6,045 nucleotides of DNA from CAYQTO01 sp964420455 (GTDB taxonomy: Bacteria; Sumerlaeota; Sumerlaeia; SLMS01): assembly GCA_964420455.1 (NCBI GenBank), contig CAYQTO010000188.1, positions 1-6,045 of the forward strand, given 5' to 3'. Made by a program: the position numbers and the translations under genes. The first letter of the stretch is position 1. Each line of letters starts with the position of its first letter. Below are positions 1 through 5,541 of the stretch, piece by piece. The notes under the pieces were generated by a model. That model saw only the letters and a program-made list of their open reading frames with translations, was not told the origin of the DNA and ran no database searches.

Positions 1-1122
1 GGCGCCATCGCAGCCGACTCCACCGACCTCGTCTCCTGGCTCTCCCTCGCCGAAATTCACTTCGAAAGCGAGGACGCCGCTGCCCTCGACCAACTCGAGC
101 AGCAAGCCCTCGACAAGCTCCGCGACTTCCCCCAGTTCGACATCAGCTACGGCGTCCTCGCCCGTGAATTCGGCGAGTACGAGCGCTCCCGCCGCGCCCT
201 CGAACGCGCCCTCCGCGTCGTCCCCGACGACCTCGCCGCACGCCGCGCCCTCGCCGAAACCTACCTCCTTCTCAGCCTCCCGGACCTCGCCATCGAGGCC
301 ATCCGCGACGCCCGCCCCCACATCGAGGGACGCCCAGAAGCCCAATTCACCTACCGTCGCCTCCTCGCCGAGGTCATGATCGAGGCCCGCCGCCACGACG
401 ACGCCGCCAGCGTCCTCACCTCCCTCATCAACGAGTATCCCGACAACATCGGCCTCCGCGAGCAATACCTCCTCACCCTCGTCGAACTCGACGACGAGTC
501 CCTCCTCCGCGACGAAACCAACCGCTTCGTCCGCGACTTCAGCATCAAGGCACCGGTCGAAACCCAGCGCACCCGGGCCCGCGTCCTCGTGGCCCGCGGC
601 GAAGCCTCCCGCGCCGTCTCCCTCCTCAAGGACCTCTCCCAGGACCATCCCGGCAACAACGAGATCATCTTCGACCTCGGCCTTGCCGCCTCCCAAGCCA
701 ACGACATCCCCACCGCCGAGCGCGCCTACCGACATCTCCTCGAAATCGGCCCACCCCCGGACAATACCTACTTCGAAACGGCCGCCAACAACCTCGGTTA
801 TCTCCTCGCCCAGAACAACACCCGCCTCGACGAAGCAGAGGAGCTCATTCTGGAGGCCCTCGCCGTCAATCCCCGGGCCCCCCACGTCCTCGACTCCCTT
901 GGCTACGTCTATTTCCAACAGGGGCGTCTCGACAAGGCACGCCAGTACCTCGAGAAGGCCGCCCGCCTCTCCGGCCGCGACGCCGAAATCCTCACCAACC
1001 TCGGCGAAGTCTACCAGCGCCTCGGCGAAAAGGAACTCGCCCGCGCCACCTACGACCGCGCCATCTCCATCGATCCCGACGACGAGCGGCCTCGCGAACT
1101 CCTGCGTACCCTCGCCGAGTAG
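1..1122 (+). CDS. TPR-repeat protein, C-terminal part (5' end outside window)
   Basis: The frame is open from the first base to a TAG at 1120-1122, giving 373 residues. The start lies upstream of the window, so the ATG at 376 is only an internal methionine (visible residue 126). The protein is made of helical tetratricopeptide repeats. Three good repeats sit at the end, at about visible residues 261-292, 293-326 and 327-360, with the usual small and aromatic positions (NNLGYLL, LDSLGYVYF, NLGEVYQRLGE followed by A and P). More degenerate repeats cover roughly residues 48-220. TPR arrays are protein-binding scaffolds, so no catalytic role is expected. The C-terminal run resembles the tail of long bacterial TPR proteins linked to envelope assembly, but that is a loose resemblance. 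No signal peptide or membrane segment can be judged because the N-terminus is missing. The next gene starts 4 bases after the stop, so the two are probably co-transcribed and co-translated. Confidence 0.9.
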   Translation, partial: GAIAADSTDLVSWLSLAEIHFESEDAAALDQLEQQALDKLRDFPQFDISYGVLAREFGEYERSRRALERALRVVPDDLAARRALAETYLLLSLPDLAIEAIRDARPHIEGRPEAQFTYRRLLAEVMIEARRHDDAASVLTSLINEYPDNIGLREQYLLTLVELDDESLLRDETNRFVRDFSIKAPVETQRTRARVLVARGEASRAVSLLKDLSQDHPGNNEIIFDLGLAASQANDIPTAERAYRHLLEIGPPPDNTYFETAANNLGYLLAQNNTRLDEAEELILEALAVNPRAPHVLDSLGYVYFQQGRLDKARQYLEKAARLSGRDAEILTNLGEVYQRLGEKELARATYDRAISIDPDDERPRELLRTLAE

Positions 1123-1126
1123 CTCC

Positions 1127-1456
1127 ATGAGCCAGCCCCAGCCCCTTCCTCCAAGCCTCTGGGACTTGATCGAGACTGCCCAGTCCCTCGAAGGGGTTCA
1201 CACCCTCCACCTCGCCGTCGGCCGCCCTCCCATGGCCCGCATGCCCTCCGGCGAACTCCAACCCATCGATCCCTCCTACCAGGTTCTCACCTACAAGACG
1301 GTCGCCCTCCTCCTGTCCCTCGTCATCGAACCGGAGAAGTGGGAGGCCTTCGAACGCGTTGGAGAAGGGGAAGTCCGGCTCACCAACGGCGGCCTCTCCA
1401 TCCGTCTCAACGTCTTCCGAAACAGCGAAGCCTGGTCCGCCGTCGTCCACCTCTAG
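1127..1456 (+). CDS. Stand-alone PilT N-terminal-domain-like protein (no ATPase domain)
   Basis: This 109-residue protein starts at an ATG 4 bases after the TPR gene stop. No Shine-Dalgarno is visible, so translation is probably coupled. Frame-matched residues read like the N-terminal, PAS-like domain of PilT/PilU retraction ATPases. A helix at about 10-20 is followed by LHLAVGRPPMAR (27-38), equivalent to the SDLHL...G.PP..R strand of PilT. SGELQPI (41-47) then matches the 'G.l.pl' turn, and a helix at 56-77 ends in the WEAFE region. The closing strand, IRLNVFRNSEAWSAVV (92-107), corresponds to RfRvNvF....AvlR. The protein stops where PilT continues into its RecA-like core. No Walker A, Asp box, Walker B or His box occurs here or in any frame downstream to 1700. 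It may be a regulatory or partner protein binding a pilus ATPase, or a remnant. Domain recognition is from memory of the family. The function is inferred. Confidence 0.65.
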   Translation: MSQPQPLPPSLWDLIETAQSLEGVHTLHLAVGRPPMARMPSGELQPIDPSYQVLTYKTVALLLSLVIEPEKWEAFERVGEGEVRLTNGGLSIRLNVFRNSEAWSAVVHL

Positions 1457-1529
1457 ACACCCCGTCCCTCTCCCCCCCGTGCGTTTTGACCCCGGCAGGA
1501 GGCAAACGCGGCTGTCTATACTCTCCCCC

Positions 1530-1621
1530 GGCGCGAGCGAAGCGCGCCGTGTTCCTCCGCCGACGTGAACGCCTCGCCCCGGAGGGGCGTGGCAATCGTA
1601 GCCCCGGGTTTCAACCCGGGG
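1530..1621. repeat. Cluster of three GC-rich palindromes in convergent intergenic region
   Basis: Three inverted repeats lie in tandem between the convergent genes ending at 1456 and 1700. The first has GGCGCG (1530-1535) pairing with CGCGCC (1543-1548). The second has CGCCCC (1575-1580) pairing with GGGGCG (1584-1589) across a 3-base loop. The third has CCCCGGGTT (1602-1610) pairing with AACCCGGGG (1613-1621), which in practice is a 7-bp stem with a TTTCAA loop. None is followed by a T run on the + strand. Similar palindromes (a CGCCCCGGAGGGGCG type and a CCCCGGGTTTCAACCCGGGG type) recur between genes in Verrucomicrobia-like genomes as I remember them, often mis-annotated as short proteins. 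A dispersed REP-like element is therefore likely. The window holds only one copy of each, so dispersal cannot be shown here. Confidence 0.55.
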
Positions 1622-1635
1622 TCTCGGAACCGCCC

Positions 1636-1664
1636 AAAAAAGCAGGACCCCGTTAGGGGTCCTG
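1636..1664 (-). terminator. Rho-independent terminator of the glycosyltransferase operon
   Basis: Read on the - strand, a perfect 9-bp stem (1656-1664 with 1643-1651, core AGGACCCC/GGGGTCCT) closes a 4-base loop. One base later comes a run of six T residues, seen as A at 1636-1641 on the + strand. It lies about 35 bases beyond the stop of the gene ending at 1700, the right place to end the three-gene operon. The + side of the stem has no T run, so it should not terminate the TPR/PilT-N transcript efficiently. Confidence 0.85.
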
Positions 1665-1699
1665 GAGGACACGACGCTCCTTCAACGCGCCTGGCAACT

Positions 1700-2500
1700 C
1701 TAGCGCCCCTCCGCCGAATCCAGCAGGATCGCCATCGCCAGCGCCACCCGCCGGTCCACGAGAAAATACGGATCCGATCGCAGGTCCAACATGTATTGGT
1801 CCGTCAGCGTCAGCTTGCGATTGAATTCGCCGATGCGCGCGCCGTTGGGCAGCAGGAAATCAAAATTCGTCCGCAACGCCCCCCACAGCGGGCCCAGATA
1901 CCGCCTCAGGATCGACAACACCAGCGTGTCCTCGCGCACGCGAAACAGCAGACGCCCGTCCAGCGTCTCCGCCGTCCACTCCCGTCGCCAGAACGCCTTC
2001 AGCACATGCCGCCGCGCCCGCGCCACCGGATGCCCCATCGGATCATGTATCGTGAATAACCGGAAGATCGAGAACTTGTTGTCCTGGGTGATGAGCATCA
2101 CCTGGTTCCGCTCCTCCTCGTCCGTATAGACATAGAGATCGCGATACGGTGAAAGAAGCACCCGGACCGCCAGCCCCACATATCCCCCGACGATGAACAA
2201 CACGATGCCGAGCACATATTCGCGGGCGACGAAGACCGCCTGGAAGGCCAGCACGAGAAAGACAAGATTCGCCAGCGTGCCGCCGATCGCCGACAGCAGC
2301 GCCTGGCCCAGCACCGGCGGCCGGACCACATAAAACCGCGGCATTCCCTGCAGGTCCGTCACCAGATAGCGGTGCGAAAGGGAGAAGACCTTCTGGCGGA
2401 TGGCCAGGCCATCGTAGGCAAACAACGACTGGAGGTGGGCCACCCACTGGGGCGGCGGCGCGGGAGGTGCGGGATGCTGGGGGGCGGTAGCGGCGCTCAT
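1700..2500 (-). CDS. Scramblase/LURP-one-related membrane protein, tubby-like fold
   Basis: This is a 266-residue protein. A Pro/Ala-rich N-terminus (5-18) precedes a strand region with RYLVTDLQGMPRFYVV (44-59). Two hydrophobic helices follow, at about 63-92 and 95-116, forming a membrane hairpin. The soluble part (120-266) has the beta-rich pattern of bacterial 'phospholipid scramblase-related' or LURP-one proteins. It contains a D-x-x-G turn (DPMG, 153-156), WTAETLDGRLLFRVRED (175-191), a GEFNRK strand (224-229), and a closing helix after LVDRRVALAMAILLD (247-261). Eukaryotic scramblases carry one C-terminal helix, whereas this protein has an internal hairpin. Lipid scrambling is not established for the bacterial members, so the biochemical role is unknown. 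The start ATG overlaps the preceding glycosyltransferase stop (ATGA, 2497-2500), with no clear Shine-Dalgarno, so translation is coupled. It is the last gene of its operon. Family assignment rests on remembered pattern only. Confidence 0.6.
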   Translation of the reverse strand: MSAATAPQHPAPPAPPPQWVAHLQSLFAYDGLAIRQKVFSLSHRYLVTDLQGMPRFYVVRPPVLGQALLSAIGGTLANLVFLVLAFQAVFVAREYVLGIVLFIVGGYVGLAVRVLLSPYRDLYVYTDEEERNQVMLITQDNKFSIFRLFTIHDPMGHPVARARRHVLKAFWRREWTAETLDGRLLFRVREDTLVLSILRRYLGPLWGALRTNFDFLLPNGARIGEFNRKLTLTDQYMLDLRSDPYFLVDRRVALAMAILLDSAEGR

Positions 2501-3639
2501 GCGGGCACGTCCACGAGCATGCGACCGTCAAGCGCCCGCCGGTACAGCGCATCGGTCTCGTCCACGAGCCGCTCGAGGCTAAACCGTTGGGCGTGCCCGC
2601 GGCAGTCCTCCGCCATTGCCCGCAGCCCCGCCCGCCCGAGTCCCATCGCCGCCTCCATCTGGGCCCGGAGCGCGCCTCCGTCCCCACTCTTGTGAATCCA
2701 GCCCACCTCAGGCCGGTCGATCGCCTCCGGGTTTCCGCCCACCCGACTCGCGATTGCCGGACGCCCACACGCCAGTCCCTCCACCAACGCGTTCGAAAAT
2801 CCCTCCTTCAGGCTGCTCAGAACCACGACGTCCGCCGCGCTGTAGACCGCCGCCATGTCGTCGCGCCGCCCCGCAAGAACGACCCGCTCCGCCAAGCCCA
2901 CCGCCTCCGCCCGCTGCGACAATTCGTCCCTCATCTTGCCATCGCCCGCGAAGACCAGCCGCGCCCCCTTCGCGGCGGGCCCCGCCGCAAACGCCTCCAG
3001 CACCCCCAATGGATTCTTCTGCGGGTGAAGTCGGGCCGGCACCACGAACACCACCTCCTCCGCGGTCGCGCCCCATTCCCTCCGCAGCCGCTCCCCCGCC
3101 TCCTCGTCGAAGACAAAACGATCCATGTCGATCCCGTTGTACAGGATGGGCACGTGCTCCCTCCGGAGCCCGAGTCGCCGGCAAACGTCCGCCTGTACCG
3201 CCGCGGATACCGCGATCGTGCCCGTGCGGAAGCGCGCCACATGCCGGTCCACAAGGGCCTGGCGCGGGGAATCCCAACTGTCGACGTTGTGCACCTGTGC
3301 CAGCCGCACCGCTGTCCCCGCCCACCACCCTCCGAGCGTCCCCGGTATGTTCGCCCGGTACATGTGGGTGTGTACCACGTCGGCCCCCCAGCGCCGGAAC
3401 GCGCCTGCCAGCCTGGCAATCCCCCCCGGCGAGAGACGCCCGTGCACCGGCACCACGTCCACCGGAATGCCCCCGTCACGAAGTTCCGCCGCGAGCGGCC
3501 CCTCCTCGCGAATGCAGGCCACCCGCACCCCCCATCCCTTCTCCGCCAGCCGCGGCAACACCGCCACCAGCCGCCGCTCGATCCCCCCCACCGGCAGCCA
3601 GGTAATCACGCGGACAACAGTCCGTTCTCCCTCGCTCAT
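2497..3639 (-). CDS. GT4-type glycosyltransferase (GT-B fold)
   Basis: This 380-residue protein is full length for the family. It should transfer a sugar from an activated donor (a nucleotide sugar in most members) to an acceptor on the cytoplasmic side of the membrane. The N-terminal Rossmann-like domain opens with a short strand and the glycine turn PVGGIERRL (16-24), then HTHMYRAN (90-97), the acceptor-side signature of GT4 enzymes. The linker region contains ILYNGIDMDRF (165-175). The C-terminal donor domain has PARLHPQKNP (201-210), AGDG (231-234) and the catalytic EX7E motif, E279-GFSNALV-E287, followed by CGRPAIASRVGG (291-302). There is no signal peptide or membrane helix, so it is cytosolic or peripheral. 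The start ATG at 3637-3639 overlaps the upstream gene stop by ATGA, and its own stop overlaps the next start in the same way. Neighbouring membrane proteins suggest envelope glycan or glycolipid synthesis. Donor and acceptor cannot be told from sequence. Confidence 0.93.
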   Translation of the reverse strand: MSEGERTVVRVITWLPVGGIERRLVAVLPRLAEKGWGVRVACIREEGPLAAELRDGGIPVDVVPVHGRLSPGGIARLAGAFRRWGADVVHTHMYRANIPGTLGGWWAGTAVRLAQVHNVDSWDSPRQALVDRHVARFRTGTIAVSAAVQADVCRRLGLRREHVPILYNGIDMDRFVFDEEAGERLRREWGATAEEVVFVVPARLHPQKNPLGVLEAFAAGPAAKGARLVFAGDGKMRDELSQRAEAVGLAERVVLAGRRDDMAAVYSAADVVVLSSLKEGFSNALVEGLACGRPAIASRVGGNPEAIDRPEVGWIHKSGDGGALRAQMEAAMGLGRAGLRAMAEDCRGHAQRFSLERLVDETDALYRRALDGRMLVDVPA

Positions 3640-4433
3640 GGCTGCCCCGCCCCGGGAAGAATCGGGTGGCAGTAAGGAAGCGTCCGGACCTCGATTCCCC
3701 TACCGGAATCGCTTGGGGGAAGGATCTGGAGCTCGAGCAGCCGTTCCCCCTCAACCCCCTTCTCCAGCCAGTGGGCCTCGACCCGGGAACCGTCGAAGTC
3801 CGCTCCGTCCGTCATCCCAAGGCACTTGCGCAGGATTCCCGGCACGAAACCCGTCTCCGAGATGAAGACCGCCTCCTCAAGCCTCTGAAAGGCGGGGATC
3901 GGCGTCCGCATCAGACGGTAGGCGGGGATTTCCCGCTCGGAACTGAGGATCAGGCCCTCGCGCCGGACAACCGGAACGCCAATGTGCTCCGCCAGGCGGT
4001 CCTCCCCAGGGCTCGGGAAGTAGTCCGTCTCCTCGAGGACCTTCTCGAGCCGCTCCAGATAGACACGCCGGGGCTGAGTGAAGGGGAAGAAGGCGAGCCA
4101 GCGGACCGGCTGGCCGGACCCGTCCTGGCTCCAGAAGTAGACGACACCGTAGTCGCCGAGGCTGGTACGCAAGGCCCTCAGGCTTTCGAGCTGGCCTGCC
4201 GTGAGGCCTCCCGGCCCCTCGAGCAGGAGGGAGTCCACGCGAAAAACATAGAGGCCGTCGTAGGGCTCCTCGGGCTCGAGATAGCGGACCGGCTGGCGCT
4301 GGTTGAGGGCTGTTCCCAGCCAGGCAACCGCCAGTAGCGTGGCGACAAGAAAGACCCCGAAGATGGAGAGCCAGGTGCGCCGGAGCCGCGAGAGTCGGCG
4401 TTCCTCGGGCGTGGGCTCGCGGCGCTTGAGCAT
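3636..4433 (-). CDS. Single-pass membrane protein of unknown family, first gene of operon
   Basis: This is a 265-residue protein I do not recognise. The N-terminus (1-20) is strongly basic (RRLSRLRRT). One hydrophobic segment follows at about 21-43, then a soluble region of about 220 residues. By the positive-inside rule the tail should face the periplasm. The tail is rich in charged and aromatic residues, with GLYVFRVDSLLLEG (60-73), YGVVYFWSQDGSGQPVRWLA (95-114), and a helix at about 123-136 ending in LEKVLEETDYFPSPGED. It contains only two cysteines, C204 and C255. No enzyme motif was found. The ATG at 4431-4433 is the most upstream methionine after the terminator at 4473-4505. It lacks an obvious Shine-Dalgarno, so start confidence is moderate. 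Its stop overlaps the glycosyltransferase start by ATGA, implying that it works with that enzyme, perhaps as a membrane anchor or periplasmic partner. Confidence 0.8.
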   Translation of the reverse strand: MLKRREPTPEERRLSRLRRTWLSIFGVFLVATLLAVAWLGTALNQRQPVRYLEPEEPYDGLYVFRVDSLLLEGPGGLTAGQLESLRALRTSLGDYGVVYFWSQDGSGQPVRWLAFFPFTQPRRVYLERLEKVLEETDYFPSPGEDRLAEHIGVPVVRREGLILSSEREIPAYRLMRTPIPAFQRLEEAVFISETGFVPGILRKCLGMTDGADFDGSRVEAHWLEKGVEGERLLELQILPPSDSGRGIEVRTLPYCHPILPGAGQP

Positions 4434-4472
4434 GGATGGGACGGTCGCCGTTGGGGGCGGGGAAGTGAAGGG

Positions 4473-4505
4473 AAAAAGGAGACCGCCCCCACGAGGGGGG
4501 CGGTC
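4473..4505 (-). terminator. Rho-independent terminator of the pseudopilin gene
   Basis: On the - strand a perfect 10-bp stem, GACCGCCCCC (4481-4490) with GGGGGCGGTC (4496-4505), closes a 5-base loop. After three bases it is followed by a run of five T residues (A at 4473-4477 on the + strand). It starts about 35 bases past the pseudopilin stop at 4541. It separates the pseudopilin from the three-gene operon beginning at 4433, so that operon should have its own promoter in the short stretch between 4434 and 4480, or rely on readthrough. I could not identify clear -35/-10 boxes there. Confidence 0.85.
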
Positions 4506-4540
4506 AAGGGAGACATGCCTGGTGAAAGCCGGAGCGTGTG

Positions 4541-5218
4541 TTACTGCTTCACGCGCCAGACGTCGCCGGGGCTGACGGTCCCGTTGGTCGGGTCGTAGGT
4601 GTAGGCGTCGGTGACGTTGCCGGTGAGGCCGGACGAGCCCGAGCCCGTGAGGAGGAGCACCGAGGGCTGCGACACGCGGGTGTCGTAGACCGTCTCGAGG
4701 TCCGCGCTGCGGAAGTTGGCCGGAACGTTCGGGCCATCATCCAGGGTGGTGTCGGCCCAGCCGAGGTCGCCGCCGGCGATCTGGTCGACGTCGGGACCGA
4801 AGGAGCCGAGAATCCAGCCGCGGCCCTCCGTCCAGTAACGGAAGCCGAGGCCACGGGTGTCCGCGAACGGGTCGGGGAAGTTCGAGGTGATGTACGCAAC
4901 CGGGGTGGTCAGCGTGGACATCTGCTCGGTTCCGACGCGAATGCGGAAGGTGGAGGAGTAGTCGCCACTCGCGACGCCCTGAAGGACGTCACGGTCGGCC
5001 GTCTCGTCGATCGTCCGCGTGGAGGCCGGATACGTATTATTATCAATGTAGTACGTTTCAATGGCCGTCGCAAGCGAACGATGGTCGGAGCGGACACGCG
5101 ACACCTTGGAGCGCGTCTGCGCTTCGAGGAAGTTGGGGACCGCGATGGCGGCGAGAATCGCGATGATAGCCACCACGATCAACAGCTCGATGAGGGTAAA
5201 GCCGCGAAACTTCTTCAC
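4541..5218 (-). CDS. GspG-like type II secretion/type IV pilin-family pseudopilin
   Basis: From a GTG start this gives 225 residues. The N-terminus is a textbook class III prepilin leader: MKKFRG, then the cleavage site before F7, and FTLIELLIVVAIIAILAAIA with the conserved Glu at mature position 5 (E11). Prepilin peptidase should remove six residues and methylate the Phe. After the hydrophobic helix comes a long amphipathic stretch with RSLATAIETYYIDNNTYP (47-64), typical of pseudopilins from planctomycete-like and related bacteria. A GspG-like region follows with FPDPFAD (114-120) and GWILGSFGPDVDQ (134-146). The C-terminus carries YDPTNGTVSPGDVWR (208-222). There is no H-x9-DG motif of the DUF1559 class. 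The GTG is chosen because AGGAGG lies 7 bases before it and it gives the right leader length. An in-frame ATG at 5296 would add 26 atypical residues. The gene appears to stand alone between its leader and a terminator. The assembled machine (secretion system or pilus) is not in view. Confidence 0.93.
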   Translation of the reverse strand: MKKFRGFTLIELLIVVAIIAILAAIAVPNFLEAQTRSKVSRVRSDHRSLATAIETYYIDNNTYPASTRTIDETADRDVLQGVASGDYSSTFRIRVGTEQMSTLTTPVAYITSNFPDPFADTRGLGFRYWTEGRGWILGSFGPDVDQIAGGDLGWADTTLDDGPNVPANFRSADLETVYDTRVSQPSVLLLTGSGSSGLTGNVTDAYTYDPTNGTVSPGDVWRVKQ

Positions 5219-5225
5219 GCCAATC

Positions 5226-5231
5226 CCTCCT
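5226..5231 (-). promoter_or_regulatory. Shine-Dalgarno AGGAGG fixing the pseudopilin start
   Basis: The - strand reads AAAGGAGGGATTGGC and then GTG. The AGGAGG core (5231 down to 5226) is separated from the GTG at 5218 by seven bases, ideal spacing. This decides the GTG over the upstream ATG at 5296. It is the strongest ribosome binding site in the window. Confidence 0.88.
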
Positions 5232-5247
5232 TTCTTTGGGAAGGTGA

Positions 5248-5266
5248 GCGCCCCATACGGGGTCGC
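5248..5266 (-). promoter_or_regulatory. Hairpin in the pseudopilin leader
   Basis: In - strand RNA the sequence GCG-A-CCCC-GTAT-GGGG-CGC folds into a 7-bp stem with one bulged A and a 4-base loop, ending 16 bases before the Shine-Dalgarno core. It lies in the 124-base gap between the small membrane gene (stop at 5343) and the pseudopilin GTG. A weak sigma-70-like pair, TTGAAA with TGTACA 16 bases later, precedes it. I saw no sigma-54 (GG-N10-GC) element. The hairpin could stabilise the 5' end of the mRNA or be incidental. Confidence 0.3.
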
Positions 5267-5342
5267 TGTGTACAGATGGGAGGAGGCTTTTTTCAAGCAC
5301 CTCAGAGGTCAAGAGCGAAGAAAACGCCCCCTTGCCGCATTT

Positions 5343-5540
5343 TCAGACGAAAAGCCCCTGAGCCACCGTTAGCCCCACGATCACCACCCCAAGGCCACCC
5401 AATAAGAGTAAAAACTTACCCCATCGGGTTAAAGTCTTCCTTGCCAGGGGCGCCTCGAAGCCGAACTCAAGCAAAGACACGACGAACGCCACGAGCAGCG
5501 TCAAGTAGACCATGCTGGTAAGAAAAACCCATCCTGCCAC
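5343..5540 (-). CDS. Small two-helix membrane protein
   Basis: This is a 65-residue protein of unknown family. Two hydrophobic segments, about 4-26 and 42-63, flank a short basic loop (ARKTLTRWGK, 33-42), so both ends probably face the periplasm and the loop the cytoplasm. The GTG start at 5538-5540 is preceded by GGAGG (5554-5550) nine bases upstream, and it lies one base after the stop of the DUF6677-like gene. This tight spacing supports both a real gene and co-expression with that protein. An in-frame methionine at residue 10 is an alternative start, but it would cut into the first helix. Nothing indicates an enzymatic role. It may be a partner or assembly subunit of its upstream neighbour. 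Confidence 0.72.
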   Translation of the reverse strand: MAGWVFLTSMVYLTLLVAFVVSLLEFGFEAPLARKTLTRWGKFLLLLGGLGVVIVGLTVAQGLFV

Positions 5541-5541
5541 G

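Noticed and set aside
376..378. ATG at 376 as start of the TPR gene
   Set aside because: The same frame stays open and TPR-like all the way to the left edge, so this is an internal methionine.
683..1126. Upstream extension of the PilT-N-like frame back to 683
   Set aside because: The extension overlaps the TPR gene and is Pro/Ser/Thr-rich junk. Family similarity begins only after the ATG at 1127.
1339..1656. 105-residue + strand frame and overlapping frames across the 1457-1699 intergenic region
   Set aside because: They are translations of the palindrome cluster and of the out-of-frame end of the PilT-N-like gene. The basic, Pro/Gly-rich product is typical of translated repeats.
2587..3675. 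Long + strand open frames (329 and 362 residues) opposite the glycosyltransferase
   Set aside because: They are Pro/Arg/His-rich low-complexity translations, antisense to a gene with complete GT4 motifs. High GC content keeps the frames open.
5219..5296. ATG at 5296 as pseudopilin start
   Set aside because: It would place 26 residues before the MKKFRG leader and ignores the ideal Shine-Dalgarno for the GTG at 5218.
5219..5342. Sigma-54 promoter expected for a pilin-type gene
   Set aside because: No GG-N10-GC element was found. Only a weak sigma-70-like pair is visible.
4538..5521. 327-residue + strand open frame opposite the pseudopilin
   Set aside because: It crosses the pseudopilin and its leader, is compositionally biased (Arg/Gly/Val), and has no domain. 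The pseudopilin on the - strand has an unmistakable N-terminus.
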